DNA from: Desulfobacterales bacterium
GTDB lineage: Bacteria; Desulfobacterota; Desulfobacteria; Desulfobacterales; SpSt-501
NCBI GenBank assembly: GCA_030834695.1
Contig: JAUQXK010000144.1
Coordinates: 35,354 to 99,353, forward strand
Length of the DNA: 64,000 bases
Reading direction: 5' to 3'
The notes below the pieces were generated by a model. That model was not told the DNA's origin and did not search any database. It was given only the letters and a program-made list of their open reading frames with translations. Numbering within the stretch: the first letter of the stretch is position 1; every line of letters starts with the position of its first letter. Position numbers and translations under genes: made by a program. Positions 15,331 to 23,760 of this stretch are shown here, piece after piece.

Positions 15331-16165
15331 CATCAAGCGTTTGATCGCGAAGGTCGAAGATCTGCCCACCCTGCCGCGCACGGTGCTCAGGATCACCGAG
15401 ATGGTGAACGATCCGCGGGCATCGGCCCGGGATCTTTCGCGGATCATCACCGATGATCAGGTGTTGACGGCGCGATTGCTGAAACTCGTCAACTCATCCT
15501 TCTACGGGTTCCCGCAGCGGGTCTCCACGGTCACCGGCGCCATCGTGCTGATCGGCTTCGACGCCATCCGCAACCTGCTTTTGACCACGTCCGTGTTCGA
15601 CCTGTTTCCGTCGCCGACATCCAGAGGCCGGCGGCACCAGGAATCGCTCTGGGACCATTCGCTGGGTTGTGCCATCGGAGCCAAGGCCATCGGGGGGATC
15701 CTGCGCTATGAGAAACTGGAAGAGCTTTTTGTCGCCGGACTTCTGCACGACATCGGCAAAATCGTGACGATGACGATGCTGCCGGAGCAATTCGAACGCA
15801 TCACCAGCCGGGTCATCGAAGATCGCCTCCTGATTTCGAATGCCGAGGCCGAAATCCTGGGCTGTACGCACGCCGACATCGGGCGATTGCTGGCCCAGCG
15901 CTGGAACCTTCCCGCCAAGCTGATGGGGCTGATCGAACACCACCATCATCCGTCGGCGGCGGGTGCCTGGGCGACTGAGGCCTCCATCGTGCACCTTGCG
16001 GACATCCTGACTCGCGCGCTCAGCCTCGGCTCCGGCGGAGACGACAAGGTCCCATCGGTCGATCGCTTCGCCTGGGAACTTCTCAAGCTGAAGGAGGGCT
16101 CGCTTGATTCCATCATGGCGGCCATGCTCGATGAGTTCGATGATATCGGTTCCTTTTTCCGTTAG
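15317..16165 (+). CDS. HDOD domain signalling protein
   Basis: A 282-residue single-domain HDOD protein. The N-terminal VEDLPTLPRTVLRI opening, LLKLVNSSFYGFPQRV, and GLLHDIGKIV are characteristic. HDOD proteins are related to HD hydrolases but commonly act as binding or scaffold modules in signalling and motility; here the HD pair is retained. ATG 15317 is preferred over an upstream TTG because it gives the typical start and a short overlap with the previous gene. Its position among chemotaxis and flagellar genes suggests a motility-regulatory role (inference). Confidence 0.88.
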   Translation: MAVADIKRLIAKVEDLPTLPRTVLRITEMVNDPRASARDLSRIITDDQVLTARLLKLVNSSFYGFPQRVSTVTGAIVLIGFDAIRNLLLTTSVFDLFPSPTSRGRRHQESLWDHSLGCAIGAKAIGGILRYEKLEELFVAGLLHDIGKIVTMTMLPEQFERITSRVIEDRLLISNAEAEILGCTHADIGRLLAQRWNLPAKLMGLIEHHHHPSAAGAWATEASIVHLADILTRALSLGSGGDDKVPSVDRFAWELLKLKEGSLDSIMAAMLDEFDDIGSFFR

Positions 16166-16175
16166 CAAAAAATTC

Positions 16176-16203
16176 TTTAGTCTCTTTTCGGAAGTGCCGA
16201 TAA
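16176..16203 (+). promoter_or_regulatory. Sigma-28-like promoter upstream of cheX
   Basis: A perfect -10 box GCCGATAA (16196-16203) is preceded by TTTAGTCT (5 of 8 to TAAAGTTT) with 12 rather than 11 nt between. It lies 65 nt upstream of the cheX-like start. The same 12-nt spacing occurs upstream of flgN. Confidence 0.62.
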
Positions 16204-16268
16204 GGGCAGTGAAAACGAGAGTACTGCCAATCGACCCCTAACGAACCCCAAATTGAAAGAATGAGGGT

Positions 16269-16754
16269 ATGAGCGATATTCAAGCATTGGATTTAAAAGG
16301 TTTCGTCACCCATTCCGTCAAAAGCGTCTTCCAGACCATGCTGTCCGTGGAGATCGAGTTGGACAATCCGCCGGACAAGGAAGGCATATGCACGAACGGG
16401 CACATCGTCGGCACCGTCGGATTCGCAGGGGCGGTCATGGGAACAGTCAACCTTTTCGTCAGTCGAACCTTCGGACGCGAAATGACGGCCGCGATGCTGG
16501 GGATGACGGTGGACGACATCGGCAGCGACGAAGAGGTGAACGACGTCATCGGGGAAGTGTGCAACATGGTGGGGGGGGACTTGAAGTCGCGCCTGTGCGA
16601 TGCCGGGCTGACCTGCTCGCTCTCGATCCCCTCGGTCACCTACGGCAACGGTTTTAGAATCGAATCCAAGGGGTGGGCGCGCCACGAACAACTGGGCTTC
16701 CGCAACAGCCAACATTCCGCCCTTGTGGAAATTTATGTCAAGAACGGCAATTAA
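16269..16754 (+). CDS. cheX: CheX-type CheY-P phosphatase
   Basis: A 161-residue protein of the CheC/CheX/FliY phosphatase family. The active-site helix is visible as EVCNMVGGDLKSRL, with the Glu and Asn of the E-x2-N motif needed to dephosphorylate CheY-P. Only one such helix is present, as in CheX. It is followed after 18 nt by a receiver-domain protein that may be its substrate. GAGGG precedes ATG. Another, more divergent family member is encoded at 54519 beside a second CheY. Confidence 0.82.
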   Translation: MSDIQALDLKGFVTHSVKSVFQTMLSVEIELDNPPDKEGICTNGHIVGTVGFAGAVMGTVNLFVSRTFGREMTAAMLGMTVDDIGSDEEVNDVIGEVCNMVGGDLKSRLCDAGLTCSLSIPSVTYGNGFRIESKGWARHEQLGFRNSQHSALVEIYVKNGN

Positions 16755-16772
16755 CCCTGCGGGAGGAGCCAT

Positions 16773-17516
16773 ATGACCCTGAAAGTATTAACGGTTGACG
16801 ATAGCAAAACCATTCGCATGATCGTCAAAAAAGCGTTTCAATCCTACGACTGCGCGATTTGCGAGGCAGAAAACGGTGCCGAGGGCCTGGCCGCGGCAAC
16901 CAAGGAGAAGCCGGGCCTTATTATTCTCGATATCACCATGCCGGTCATGAACGGGATTGAGATGCTCGATCGCCTGAAGGGCGATCCGGACCTGAAGAAC
17001 ATCCCCGTCATCATGCTGACGGCGGAATCCGGCAAGGACAACGTGCTCAATATCGTCAAGAAAGGGATCAAAGACTACATGGTCAAACCTTTCAAGGGCG
17101 AAGACTTGATCGAACGCGTCCGGAAGATCATGCCGCTGGAATCCAAAACCGAAGCCGATTCAGCCGAGAGCAAACCCGTCAAATACTTCACGCAAGTGGA
17201 GGATATCGTCGTTCTCAGCTTGCCGGCGAAAGTCACCCGTCCGGTGACCGTCGAGGTGGAGGGGAAACTGCAGGCCAAGGTTCAGGAAATGACCGCGGCC
17301 CAGCTCAAGAAGATGATTCTCGACATGGGCGGGGTGTCGGAAACCAATCTGTCGCTGATCAAGCTGATCATCGCGTCCTTTCAGCAGTGCCAGCAAGCCG
17401 GCATTGCCGTAAAGCTGGTGGCGAACCCCAAACAAAGCGAGGAATTAAAAGGCTTCCAGGAAACGAGCCAGATAACGGTGTCCCATTCGATCGAGGAAGC
17501 CAAGGCCGTCCTTTGA
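16773..17516 (+). CDS. CheY-like receiver fused to a STAS-like domain
   Basis: A 247-residue protein. Residues 1-120 are an intact receiver: acidic pair D9-D10, phospho-acceptor D53 in LIILDITMP, and YMVKPF with the conserved Lys. After a linker, residues 135-247 look like a STAS (anti-anti-sigma) domain: a beta-strand opening VEDIVVLSLP, a GGVSETNLSLIKLI helix and repeated alternating strands. GGAGGAG precedes ATG. Transcribed with the cheX-like gene. Phosphorylation probably modulates the STAS-like partner-binding domain (inference). Confidence 0.8.
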   Translation: MTLKVLTVDDSKTIRMIVKKAFQSYDCAICEAENGAEGLAAATKEKPGLIILDITMPVMNGIEMLDRLKGDPDLKNIPVIMLTAESGKDNVLNIVKKGIKDYMVKPFKGEDLIERVRKIMPLESKTEADSAESKPVKYFTQVEDIVVLSLPAKVTRPVTVEVEGKLQAKVQEMTAAQLKKMILDMGGVSETNLSLIKLIIASFQQCQQAGIAVKLVANPKQSEELKGFQETSQITVSHSIEEAKAVL

Positions 17517-17976
17517 TTTGATTGCTTTTTTTGCCGGATGAAGAAACCGTTCTCCAATCCGGTTGAGGGTTATGGCAAAATGATAGGAGTCTTTTCGCAA
17601 TTTGCATTTAAGACGGCTCGATACGGGGATCGGCACCGAAGTCCGGATGCACGATGTGCATTAAGGGCTTTGAACGGGTGATGTGCAGTATAGATAACCA
17701 GCATAAATTATATGATATTTGAATCATTCCGGGATGTCCTGATGGCAGTGCCGGCGACGCTGGAATCGCTGGCCGGTTGGTTTGGGATTCCCGCATAAGC
17801 CGATCGAAAAGCCGTTAAACTGAATCCTCGGAGAGGCTTTTCCTTTGCAGCTTGCAAAAGGCTGGTGCTTGATGGCAATCCCGGCCACCGCTTATTTTCT
17901 TCGGCGACACACGAGGAGTAGTCTTTTTTTCAAGCGCCCAAGTCCATTTGTTCTCAAACCCCACCCCAAATATGGT

Positions 17977-18129
17977 GGTGTCAAAATTACCGCATCCACC
18001 ATACCTTGACACCTGCCTGACGGGGGCCGCATCGGCCCGCTACGGGGGAGGAGCCTGCGACCATTTTTTGACGCCTGCGGTATGGAACTTGCTATTAGCA
18101 CGGTGCGTTTGATTTTTTGACGCCCTACC
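17977..18129. repeat. Four GGYGTCAA / TTGACRCC boxes
   Basis: GGTGTCAA at 17977-17984, TTGACACC at 18006-18013, and TTGACGCC at 18068-18075 and 18117-18124. The last two lie in a perfect 13-bp direct repeat (ATTTTTTGACGCC, at 18063 and 18112, 49 bp apart), and the first pair form an inverted repeat. They flank the candidate sigma-54 promoter before the activator gene, so they may be operator or enhancer sites. Confidence 0.5.
18078..18093 (+). promoter_or_regulatory. Putative sigma-54 promoter before 18196
   Basis: CGGTAT-N5-TTGCT with exact GG-N10-GC spacing, 103 nt upstream of the GTG start. The -12 box is consensus and the -24 box lacks the first T. Confidence 0.52.
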
Positions 18130-18195
18130 TGTCGCGACGGATGACGAGTTCAAGGAGCTTGCATTTCGTTCAGCAGGAGGGCAAAGGAGGAGCCC

Positions 18196-19278
18196 GTGCA
18201 GAACGCTGCTGTCCGCAAAACCGCTTCGGAACAATTGGACCTGTTTTCCACTCCGACCGTCAATTCCGAATCCGACCCGCCCCCCTGCCGTTTTGAGCAC
18301 ATCATCGGCCGAAGCCCACGCATGGTCGAAATTTTCGATCTCATCGAAAAGGTGGCGGACTGCGACAGCACCATCCTCATCAATGGCGAGACCGGGACTG
18401 GCAAGGGTCTGGTGGCCCGGGCCATTCATCAAAAGTCGCGCCGGCGCACCAAACCTTTCATTTCGATCAACTGCGGCGCCATACCTGAAAACCTGCTCGA
18501 AAGCGAACTCTTCGGCCATCTGAAGGGTGCCTTCACCGGCGCCACCAGCTCCAAGCCCGGCAAATTCGAATTGGCGGACGGCGGCACGGTGTTTCTGGAC
18601 GAAATCGGCGACATGAGCCCCGATCTCCAGGTGAAAGTACTCAAGGTCTTGGAAGAAGGCGAGTTCGAGCCGGTCGGAGGCGCAAAGAGCGTCAAGGTGG
18701 ACGTGCGCATCATCGCCGCCACGCATCGCGACCTTTCCGAAGAAGTGCAGAAAGGCAATTTTCGCGAAGACCTGTTCTACCGTCTGTATGTGATCCCCAT
18801 GACGCTTCCCGCGCTGAGAGACCGGCCGGAAGACATTCGTTATCTGGTGCATTATTTCTTGCAGCAAGCCAACTGCAAGAACCGCCGCCAAGTAAAGGGC
18901 ATCAGCGAGGATGCGCTGGAAGCCCTGGCGGCCCATGCCTGGCCGGGAAACGTGCGCGAACTGCGCAACCTCGTGGAACGCATGATCGTGCTCAAAGGCA
19001 CCGGCCTGCTCGGTCGGCGCGACTTGCCGGAGGAATTGCGCGGCGAAGGCCGGGCGGTGGAGTGCCCGACCATGATCGAGATTTCCGAGGAAGGCATCTG
19101 CCTCAACAGCGCCGTCACGGAATTCGAGAAAGCGCTGATCCTGCAGTCGCTTGAAAAGACCAAATGGGTTAAAAACAAGGCGGCCAAACTACTCCATCTC
19201 AACCGCACCACCCTGGTTGAAAAGATCAAGCGCCACCAGCTCCGGCCGAGCGGAACGATCGAACCTGAAAGCGATTAA
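18196..19278 (+). CDS. Sigma-54 activator lacking a receiver domain (FlrA/FleQ-type role)
   Basis: A 360-residue NtrC-family activator made only of a short N-terminal tail (~30 residues), an AAA+ domain and a C-terminal Fis-type HTH. Walker A GETGTGKG sits near residue 64, the sigma-54-contacting loop GAFTGA at about 111, Walker B as VFLDEIG and the arginine finger in FREDLFYRL. No regulatory domain is visible, so control must come from expression or partner proteins. GTG start with AGGAGG 5 nt upstream. Placed ahead of the flagellar operons, it probably activates the sigma-54 flagellar promoters; the distinction from FlrC/FlgR cannot be made from sequence. Confidence 0.88.
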   Translation: MQNAAVRKTASEQLDLFSTPTVNSESDPPPCRFEHIIGRSPRMVEIFDLIEKVADCDSTILINGETGTGKGLVARAIHQKSRRRTKPFISINCGAIPENLLESELFGHLKGAFTGATSSKPGKFELADGGTVFLDEIGDMSPDLQVKVLKVLEEGEFEPVGGAKSVKVDVRIIAATHRDLSEEVQKGNFREDLFYRLYVIPMTLPALRDRPEDIRYLVHYFLQQANCKNRRQVKGISEDALEALAAHAWPGNVRELRNLVERMIVLKGTGLLGRRDLPEELRGEGRAVECPTMIEISEEGICLNSAVTEFEKALILQSLEKTKWVKNKAAKLLHLNRTTLVEKIKRHQLRPSGTIEPESD

Positions 19279-19354
19279 CCCGGCGGCGCGAATAACCATC
19301 CGCAAAGGCCGCTTCGTCTCCCCCCGCTGTAACAACGACCTTCCCGTTGTCGCA

Positions 19355-19370
19355 TGGCATGCTATTTGCT
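19355..19370 (+). promoter_or_regulatory. Sigma-54 promoter of the flrC-like gene
   Basis: TGGCAT-N5-TTGCT with exact GG-N10-GC spacing, 70 nt upstream of the TTG start. It is a strong match to the -24/-12 consensus. Confidence 0.82.
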
Positions 19371-19440
19371 GAATTTCAATGGTTGATTAGCCCCTCCTTG
19401 TGCTCAAGCCTGGAGGAATCCGACGATGTGAGGAAAACAC

Positions 19441-20826
19441 TTGGGGGTCGAGCCAAAAACAATACTGATCGTAGGTGAGGACGCCGGCACGCGCTCGACA
19501 TGGATGCGTGTGCTGCAGCAAGACGGCTGGGCGGTTGAAACCTCGGTCGACAGCCGCCAGGCCCTGGCACGGATGTCGCGGGGAGGGCTGAGTCTGATTA
19601 TTGCCGTTGCTGAAAACGACCGAGCGACCGGGGCGGAACTGCTCCGGGCGGTCGGGCAGATGCGGACGCCGGTTCCGGTCATACTCGTGAGCGTGTGCGG
19701 ATCGGTCTCAGAAGCCGTCGAGGCCATCCATAATGGTGCGCGTGATTATCTGGTCATGCCGGTGGCGCCGGAGCGGCTGGCGGCGGCCGCCCGCACGGCC
19801 ATGGCCGCGGCCGCGGCGACCGCCGCCGGCGCGCAGGTCCCCGAGCACCGCGTCGGTCAGAAAGCCTTCATTACGCACGATGCGCACCTCCTGGAGGTGC
19901 TTGAAATGGCCCGGCAGGTCGCCCGCAGCACGGCTACGGTTTTGATTCAGGGTGAAAGCGGAACCGGCAAGGAGTTGCTGGCTGCCTACATTCATCGGCA
20001 CGGCCTGTATCCGGAGGCCCCGTATGTGGCGGTCAACTGCGCAGCGTTACCGGAGACCTTGGCCGAAAGCGAGTTGTTTGGCCACGAGAAGGGCGCCTTC
20101 ACCGGTGCCGTCATGCGCAAGATCGGCAAGTTCGAATTGGCGAAGAAGGGTACGCTGGTGCTGGACGAGATCGGCGAGATGGCGCTGCCGCTGCAGGCCA
20201 AGCTGCTGAGAGTCCTCCAGGAGCGCGAGATCGACCGGGTCGGCGGCGGCATGCCGGTGCCGGTCGAGGCGCGGGTCGTGGCCATCACCAACCGGGATAT
20301 TTCACAGTCCGTTTTGAGCGGCACCTTTCGTGAAGACCTCTTTTTTCGCCTGAATGTCGTGCCGCTGGTCATTCCGCCGCTCCGGGAGCGGCCGGGGGAT
20401 ATTCAGTTGCTGGCCGATCACTTTCTGGCGCGCTTCAGCGCTCAGGTCGGAAAGGTTGTGAGCCGGTTCTCGGAGCAGGCCCTGCGGTTGTTAAACCAGC
20501 ACGCTTGGAAAGGCAACGTGCGCGAGCTTGCCAATCGCATCGAGCGGGCGGTGCTCCTGGTTGAGGGAGACATGATCCAGCCCCGTCATCTCGGCCTGGA
20601 GCCGGCCGGCGAGAATCGGTCGGCTGTGAGGCCGACGGTGGTTTTCCGATCCGGCATCACTGTTTGGGAGATGGAGCGCCAATTGATTATGGGCACGCTG
20701 TCGGAAGTCGACCAGAACCGGACGCGCGCAGCGGAACTGCTGGGCATCAGTATTCGAACCTTGCGCAACAAACTGCGTGAATACCAGGCGAACGCCGCAG
20801 CGCCGGCGGCCGTTCGCAGCGCTTGA
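19441..20826 (+). CDS. FlrC/FlgR-like sigma-54 activator with degenerate receiver
   Basis: A 461-residue protein: receiver-like domain (1-125), AAA+ domain with Walker A GESGTGKE (~171), GAFTGA (~218), Walker B LVLDEIGEM, FREDLFFRL, and a C-terminal Fis-type HTH. The receiver has lost key residues: the phospho-acceptor position is Val56 (LIIAVAEND), the conserved Lys is Met106 (DYLVMPV), and the first acidic pair is GED. It probably cannot be phosphorylated in the usual way. TTG start with GAGG upstream; no in-frame ATG lies nearby. Located directly before the flgBC-fliE operon, whose sigma-54 promoter it likely serves. Confidence 0.9.
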   Translation: MGVEPKTILIVGEDAGTRSTWMRVLQQDGWAVETSVDSRQALARMSRGGLSLIIAVAENDRATGAELLRAVGQMRTPVPVILVSVCGSVSEAVEAIHNGARDYLVMPVAPERLAAAARTAMAAAAATAAGAQVPEHRVGQKAFITHDAHLLEVLEMARQVARSTATVLIQGESGTGKELLAAYIHRHGLYPEAPYVAVNCAALPETLAESELFGHEKGAFTGAVMRKIGKFELAKKGTLVLDEIGEMALPLQAKLLRVLQEREIDRVGGGMPVPVEARVVAITNRDISQSVLSGTFREDLFFRLNVVPLVIPPLRERPGDIQLLADHFLARFSAQVGKVVSRFSEQALRLLNQHAWKGNVRELANRIERAVLLVEGDMIQPRHLGLEPAGENRSAVRPTVVFRSGITVWEMERQLIMGTLSEVDQNRTRAAELLGISIRTLRNKLREYQANAAAPAAVRSA

Positions 20827-20845
20827 GGATGGGCCGTGCAATGCA

Positions 20846-20861
20846 TGGTACGGAAATTGCT
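20846..20861 (+). promoter_or_regulatory. Sigma-54 promoter of the flgB operon
   Basis: TGGTAC-N5-TTGCT with exact GG-N10-GC spacing in the 146-bp gap before flgB. Strong consensus match. Confidence 0.82.
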
Positions 20862-20972
20862 GGTTTGAGGGATGGTGACGGCGACTGACAACGACTCAAC
20901 CGGCCGCACCCGATTCAGCGGTTCCGCCAGCGACGGACGCATTTCCGCAAATCCAGTAGGGAGAGAAACGAT

Positions 20973-21395
20973 ATGCCGCAACCGACCGGCCTTTTCGATG
21001 GAACGATGTCGCTGCTGCAGCGCACATTGAATATCCGATCGGCCCAGCACCATGCCTTGTCCGCGAACATCGCCAATGCCGACACCCCGCGCTACCGAGC
21101 TTTCGAGGTGGCCGTCGATGAGGAGCTGCGCAAGCTGCGTCCGGACGGCCGCCGCCTGGAAATGGCGCGAACCCAAACCGTGCATAGGCCCCAGCCGGTT
21201 AACGCGGCTACGGACAGCGTGAGCCTGCGGGCCGGCGCCGTGCCCGGCTTCAGCCTGCGGGCCGACGGAAATACCGTAGACATCGACCGGGCCATGGGCG
21301 ATTTGGCCGAGAACACCCTCAAATACAAGACCTCGGCGCAGCTGCTGTCCGCAAAGCTAAAATCCCTCAAGAACGTCATCCAGGGAGGTAGATAA
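20973..21395 (+). CDS. flgB: Flagellar proximal rod protein FlgB
   Basis: A 140-residue rod protein. The N-terminal basal-body rod motif LSANIANADTPRYRA is present and the C-terminus ends in a long amphipathic helix (NTLKYKTSAQLLSAKLKSLK), as expected for axial proteins. It assembles in the periplasm next to FliE and FlgC after export by the flagellar type III system, without a cleaved signal peptide. GGGAGAG precedes ATG. First gene of an operon running through fliJ. Confidence 0.95.
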   Translation: MPQPTGLFDGTMSLLQRTLNIRSAQHHALSANIANADTPRYRAFEVAVDEELRKLRPDGRRLEMARTQTVHRPQPVNAATDSVSLRAGAVPGFSLRADGNTVDIDRAMGDLAENTLKYKTSAQLLSAKLKSLKNVIQGGR

Positions 21396-21397
21396 CC

Positions 21398-21835
21398 ATG
21401 GATCTGTATGATGCGCTGCACACCAGTTCAACCGGTTTGGCGGCCCAACGGCTGCGGATGAATTTGATCTCCGCCAACCTGGCCAACGTCAATACCACGC
21501 GCACGCCGGAAGGCGGCCCCTATCGGCGCAAAGAGGTGGTCTTCGAAGCGCGCTCCCGGGCGAAATCCTTCCAGGACGTGCTGCAGTCACGGCAAAACCG
21601 GCGGCCGGCCGATGTTCAGGCCACGCGGATCATCGAAGACCAGCGGTCGCCGATCGTCAAATTCGCCCCGCACCATCCGGATGCCGACGAGAAAGGATAC
21701 GTCGCCCTGCCGCACATCAACGTGATGGAGGAAATGGTCAACATGATTTCGGCCACCCGCAGTTATGAAGCCAACATTACCGCCGTCCGGGCTGCCAAGG
21801 ACATGGCCTTGAAGGCGCTGGAGATCGGGAAATAG
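21398..21835 (+). CDS. flgC: Flagellar proximal rod protein FlgC
   Basis: A 145-residue rod protein with the N-terminal ISANLANVNTTRT motif and the conserved C-terminal helix NVMEEMVNMISATRSYEANI. It packs with FlgB in the proximal rod. It starts 2 nt after the flgB stop, with GGAGG placed in the flgB end. Length is normal for the family. Confidence 0.96.
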   Translation: MDLYDALHTSSTGLAAQRLRMNLISANLANVNTTRTPEGGPYRRKEVVFEARSRAKSFQDVLQSRQNRRPADVQATRIIEDQRSPIVKFAPHHPDADEKGYVALPHINVMEEMVNMISATRSYEANITAVRAAKDMALKALEIGK

Positions 21836-21837
21836 AC

Positions 21838-22140
21838 ATGAACGACATCGCGTTGACGCCCCCCGTGGGCAATTTGACTGCATTTCCGGAATTGAGCCGT
21901 ATGCCGGCGGAGGGCGCCGGAGGGAATTTCGGCGAGCTGCTGCAATCCGCCCTGAACCGGGTCGGCACGCTGCATGCCGAGGCGGACCGAGCAGTGGAAG
22001 ACCTGACGCTTGGGCGCGCGACCGACATCCATTCTACGATGATCGCCGTGGAGAAGGCCGGCATTGCCTTGGAGCTGGCCTTACAGGTCCGCAACAAGTT
22101 GCTCAACGCCTATGAAACGCTCATGCGGCAGCAGATCTAA
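21838..22140 (+). CDS. fliE: MS-ring/rod adaptor FliE
   Basis: A 100-residue protein. The C-terminal two thirds (FGELLQSALNRV, HSTMIAVEKAGIALELALQVRNKLLNAYETLMR) is diagnostic for FliE, which links the MS ring to the proximal rod and is an early export substrate. It starts 2 nt after the flgC stop and is followed by fliF after 12 nt. Confidence 0.94.
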   Translation: MNDIALTPPVGNLTAFPELSRMPAEGAGGNFGELLQSALNRVGTLHAEADRAVEDLTLGRATDIHSTMIAVEKAGIALELALQVRNKLLNAYETLMRQQI

Positions 22141-22152
22141 CCCGAGGACGAT

Positions 22153-23754
22153 ATGGCGGCACTACCACAGGCACTGCAGCAGTTGGCGACCGTTGTCCGG
22201 GGCATGAGCCCGGCGAAACGCTTGACCATGATTACCCTGATTCTGGGCACGATCGCCGGGTTGGCCTTGCTCATGACCTGGTCCGGGGGTGTCGAACTGC
22301 GGGCGGTCTACACCAACTTGGATCCCCAGGATGCCGGTGCCATCGTGGCCCGGCTCAAGGAACAGAAGATTCCCTATCGCATCGGGGACGACGGGCGCAC
22401 AGTTCTGGTTCCGACGGAGAGCCTGCATGAGATCCGCATGCAGATGGCCTCGGAAGGCTTGCCGCAGGGCAGCGGAGTCGGCTTCGAAGTGTTCGACAAC
22501 ACCAAACTCGGAATGAGCGAGTTCGCCCAGAACGTCAACTACCAGCGGGCGCTGCAGGGCGAACTGGCCCGTACCATTGCGCGCATCAGCGAAGTCGAGA
22601 GCTGCCGGGTGCATCTCGTCATGCCGGAAAGGACGCTTTTCGTGGACAACGAGCAGCCGGCCAGCGCCTCGGTGGCCGTCAAGCTCAAGGCCGGCCGGCG
22701 CCTCAGCCAGGAACAGACCAACGGCATTGTGCATGTGGTCTCTTCGAGCGTCCCCCGCCTCAGCCCGGATCAGGTGACGGTGGTGGACAGCAGCGGCAAG
22801 CTTCTGGCCGGATCCCGCGCCAAGACCGCCACGGGCGGCTTGAGCACGGATCAGCTCGAATATCAGGGTCAAGTCGAACGGAACCTCGAAACGCGGGTGA
22901 AGTCCATGCTGGAGCAGGCCCTGGGGGAAGGCAAGGCCATCGTTCGGTTGGCCTGCGCCCTGGATTTCCAGCGCCACGAGAAAACCGAGGAGCATTTCCT
23001 GCCGGACAACCGGGTCATCCGCAGCGAGCAGAGCCTGAACGAGTCTTCACGTAACGCCGACGCCCTGCCTCAGGGCGTGCCGGGCGTGCGGTCCAACACC
23101 CCCGGTCCGGACTTGATGCAGAACCAAGCCTCCGGTTCGGGTGCGTCCTCCTTCGAAAAACAGGACCGCACCGTGAACTATGAGATCGGCAAAGTCACCA
23201 GCCGCATCCTCGAGCCGGTGGGGCGCATCACCCGCGTCTCGGTGGCCGTGCTGGTGGACGGCACCTACAAGACGACGACGGAAAAAAGCGGTGCGGTGAC
23301 CCGTGAATTCATTCCGCGCGGCGGCGAAGAGATTCAAAAAATCGAAGCGCTCGTCAAGCGGGCGGTGAACTTCGACGCCGACCGAGGCGATACCGTCGAG
23401 GTGGTCAATATTCCCTTCGAGACGTCCGAGTGGGCCAAGGCCGACGAGGCAAAGGGCCCCGCCGACTGGCTGACGCGGATGGAGCAGGCCACTCCCTATC
23501 TCAAACAGGTCCTAATTGGATTGTTCCTGCTGCTGACGTTTCTGTTCTTTGTCCGGCCGCTCGTGCGATGGTTGACGGAGAATTCCATCTCGGGAATCGA
23601 CATCGTGCCGCAGCTGCCCAAGACCGTCGGCGAGTTGGAGAACGAACTGAGCGGCGCAAAGCGCCTGCCTTCGTTGGATCAGGCGTCCATGTTGATCGCC
23701 AGCGACAGCGACGCCTCGGTCGGGGTCATGCGCAACTGGATCCGGGAAAAGTAG
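22153..23754 (+). CDS. fliF: MS-ring protein FliF
   Basis: A 533-residue inner-membrane ring protein. Two transmembrane segments are visible, at residues about 18-40 and 450-470, enclosing a periplasmic region with the YscJ/FliF signature (SEGLPQGSGVGFEVFDN, NYQRALQGELARTI). The cytoplasmic tail ends in a short helix with VMRNWIREK, the FliG-binding element. GAGGA precedes ATG. It scaffolds the rotor and export gate. Confidence 0.96.
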   Translation: MAALPQALQQLATVVRGMSPAKRLTMITLILGTIAGLALLMTWSGGVELRAVYTNLDPQDAGAIVARLKEQKIPYRIGDDGRTVLVPTESLHEIRMQMASEGLPQGSGVGFEVFDNTKLGMSEFAQNVNYQRALQGELARTIARISEVESCRVHLVMPERTLFVDNEQPASASVAVKLKAGRRLSQEQTNGIVHVVSSSVPRLSPDQVTVVDSSGKLLAGSRAKTATGGLSTDQLEYQGQVERNLETRVKSMLEQALGEGKAIVRLACALDFQRHEKTEEHFLPDNRVIRSEQSLNESSRNADALPQGVPGVRSNTPGPDLMQNQASGSGASSFEKQDRTVNYEIGKVTSRILEPVGRITRVSVAVLVDGTYKTTTEKSGAVTREFIPRGGEEIQKIEALVKRAVNFDADRGDTVEVVNIPFETSEWAKADEAKGPADWLTRMEQATPYLKQVLIGLFLLLTFLFFVRPLVRWLTENSISGIDIVPQLPKTVGELENELSGAKRLPSLDQASMLIASDSDASVGVMRNWIREK

Positions 23755-23760
23755 GCCGTC

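Larger units (their letters stand above)
17517..18195 (+). other. 679-bp intergenic region, AT-richer, with repeats
   Basis: No convincing gene is present; short open frames on both strands lack family features and good ribosome-binding sites. It contains an 8-bp inverted repeat (GAAAAGCC with GGCTTTTC, loop of about 21 nt, around 17806-17842), a cluster of GGYGTCAA/TTGACRCC boxes (17977-18129) and a candidate sigma-54 promoter at 18078. It is less GC-rich than the adjacent genes. Confidence 0.6.

Noticed and set aside
17815..18101. Small minus-strand frames (65 and 69 residues) in the large gap
   Set aside because: No ribosome-binding site and no recognisable domain; they overlap the repeat and promoter elements.
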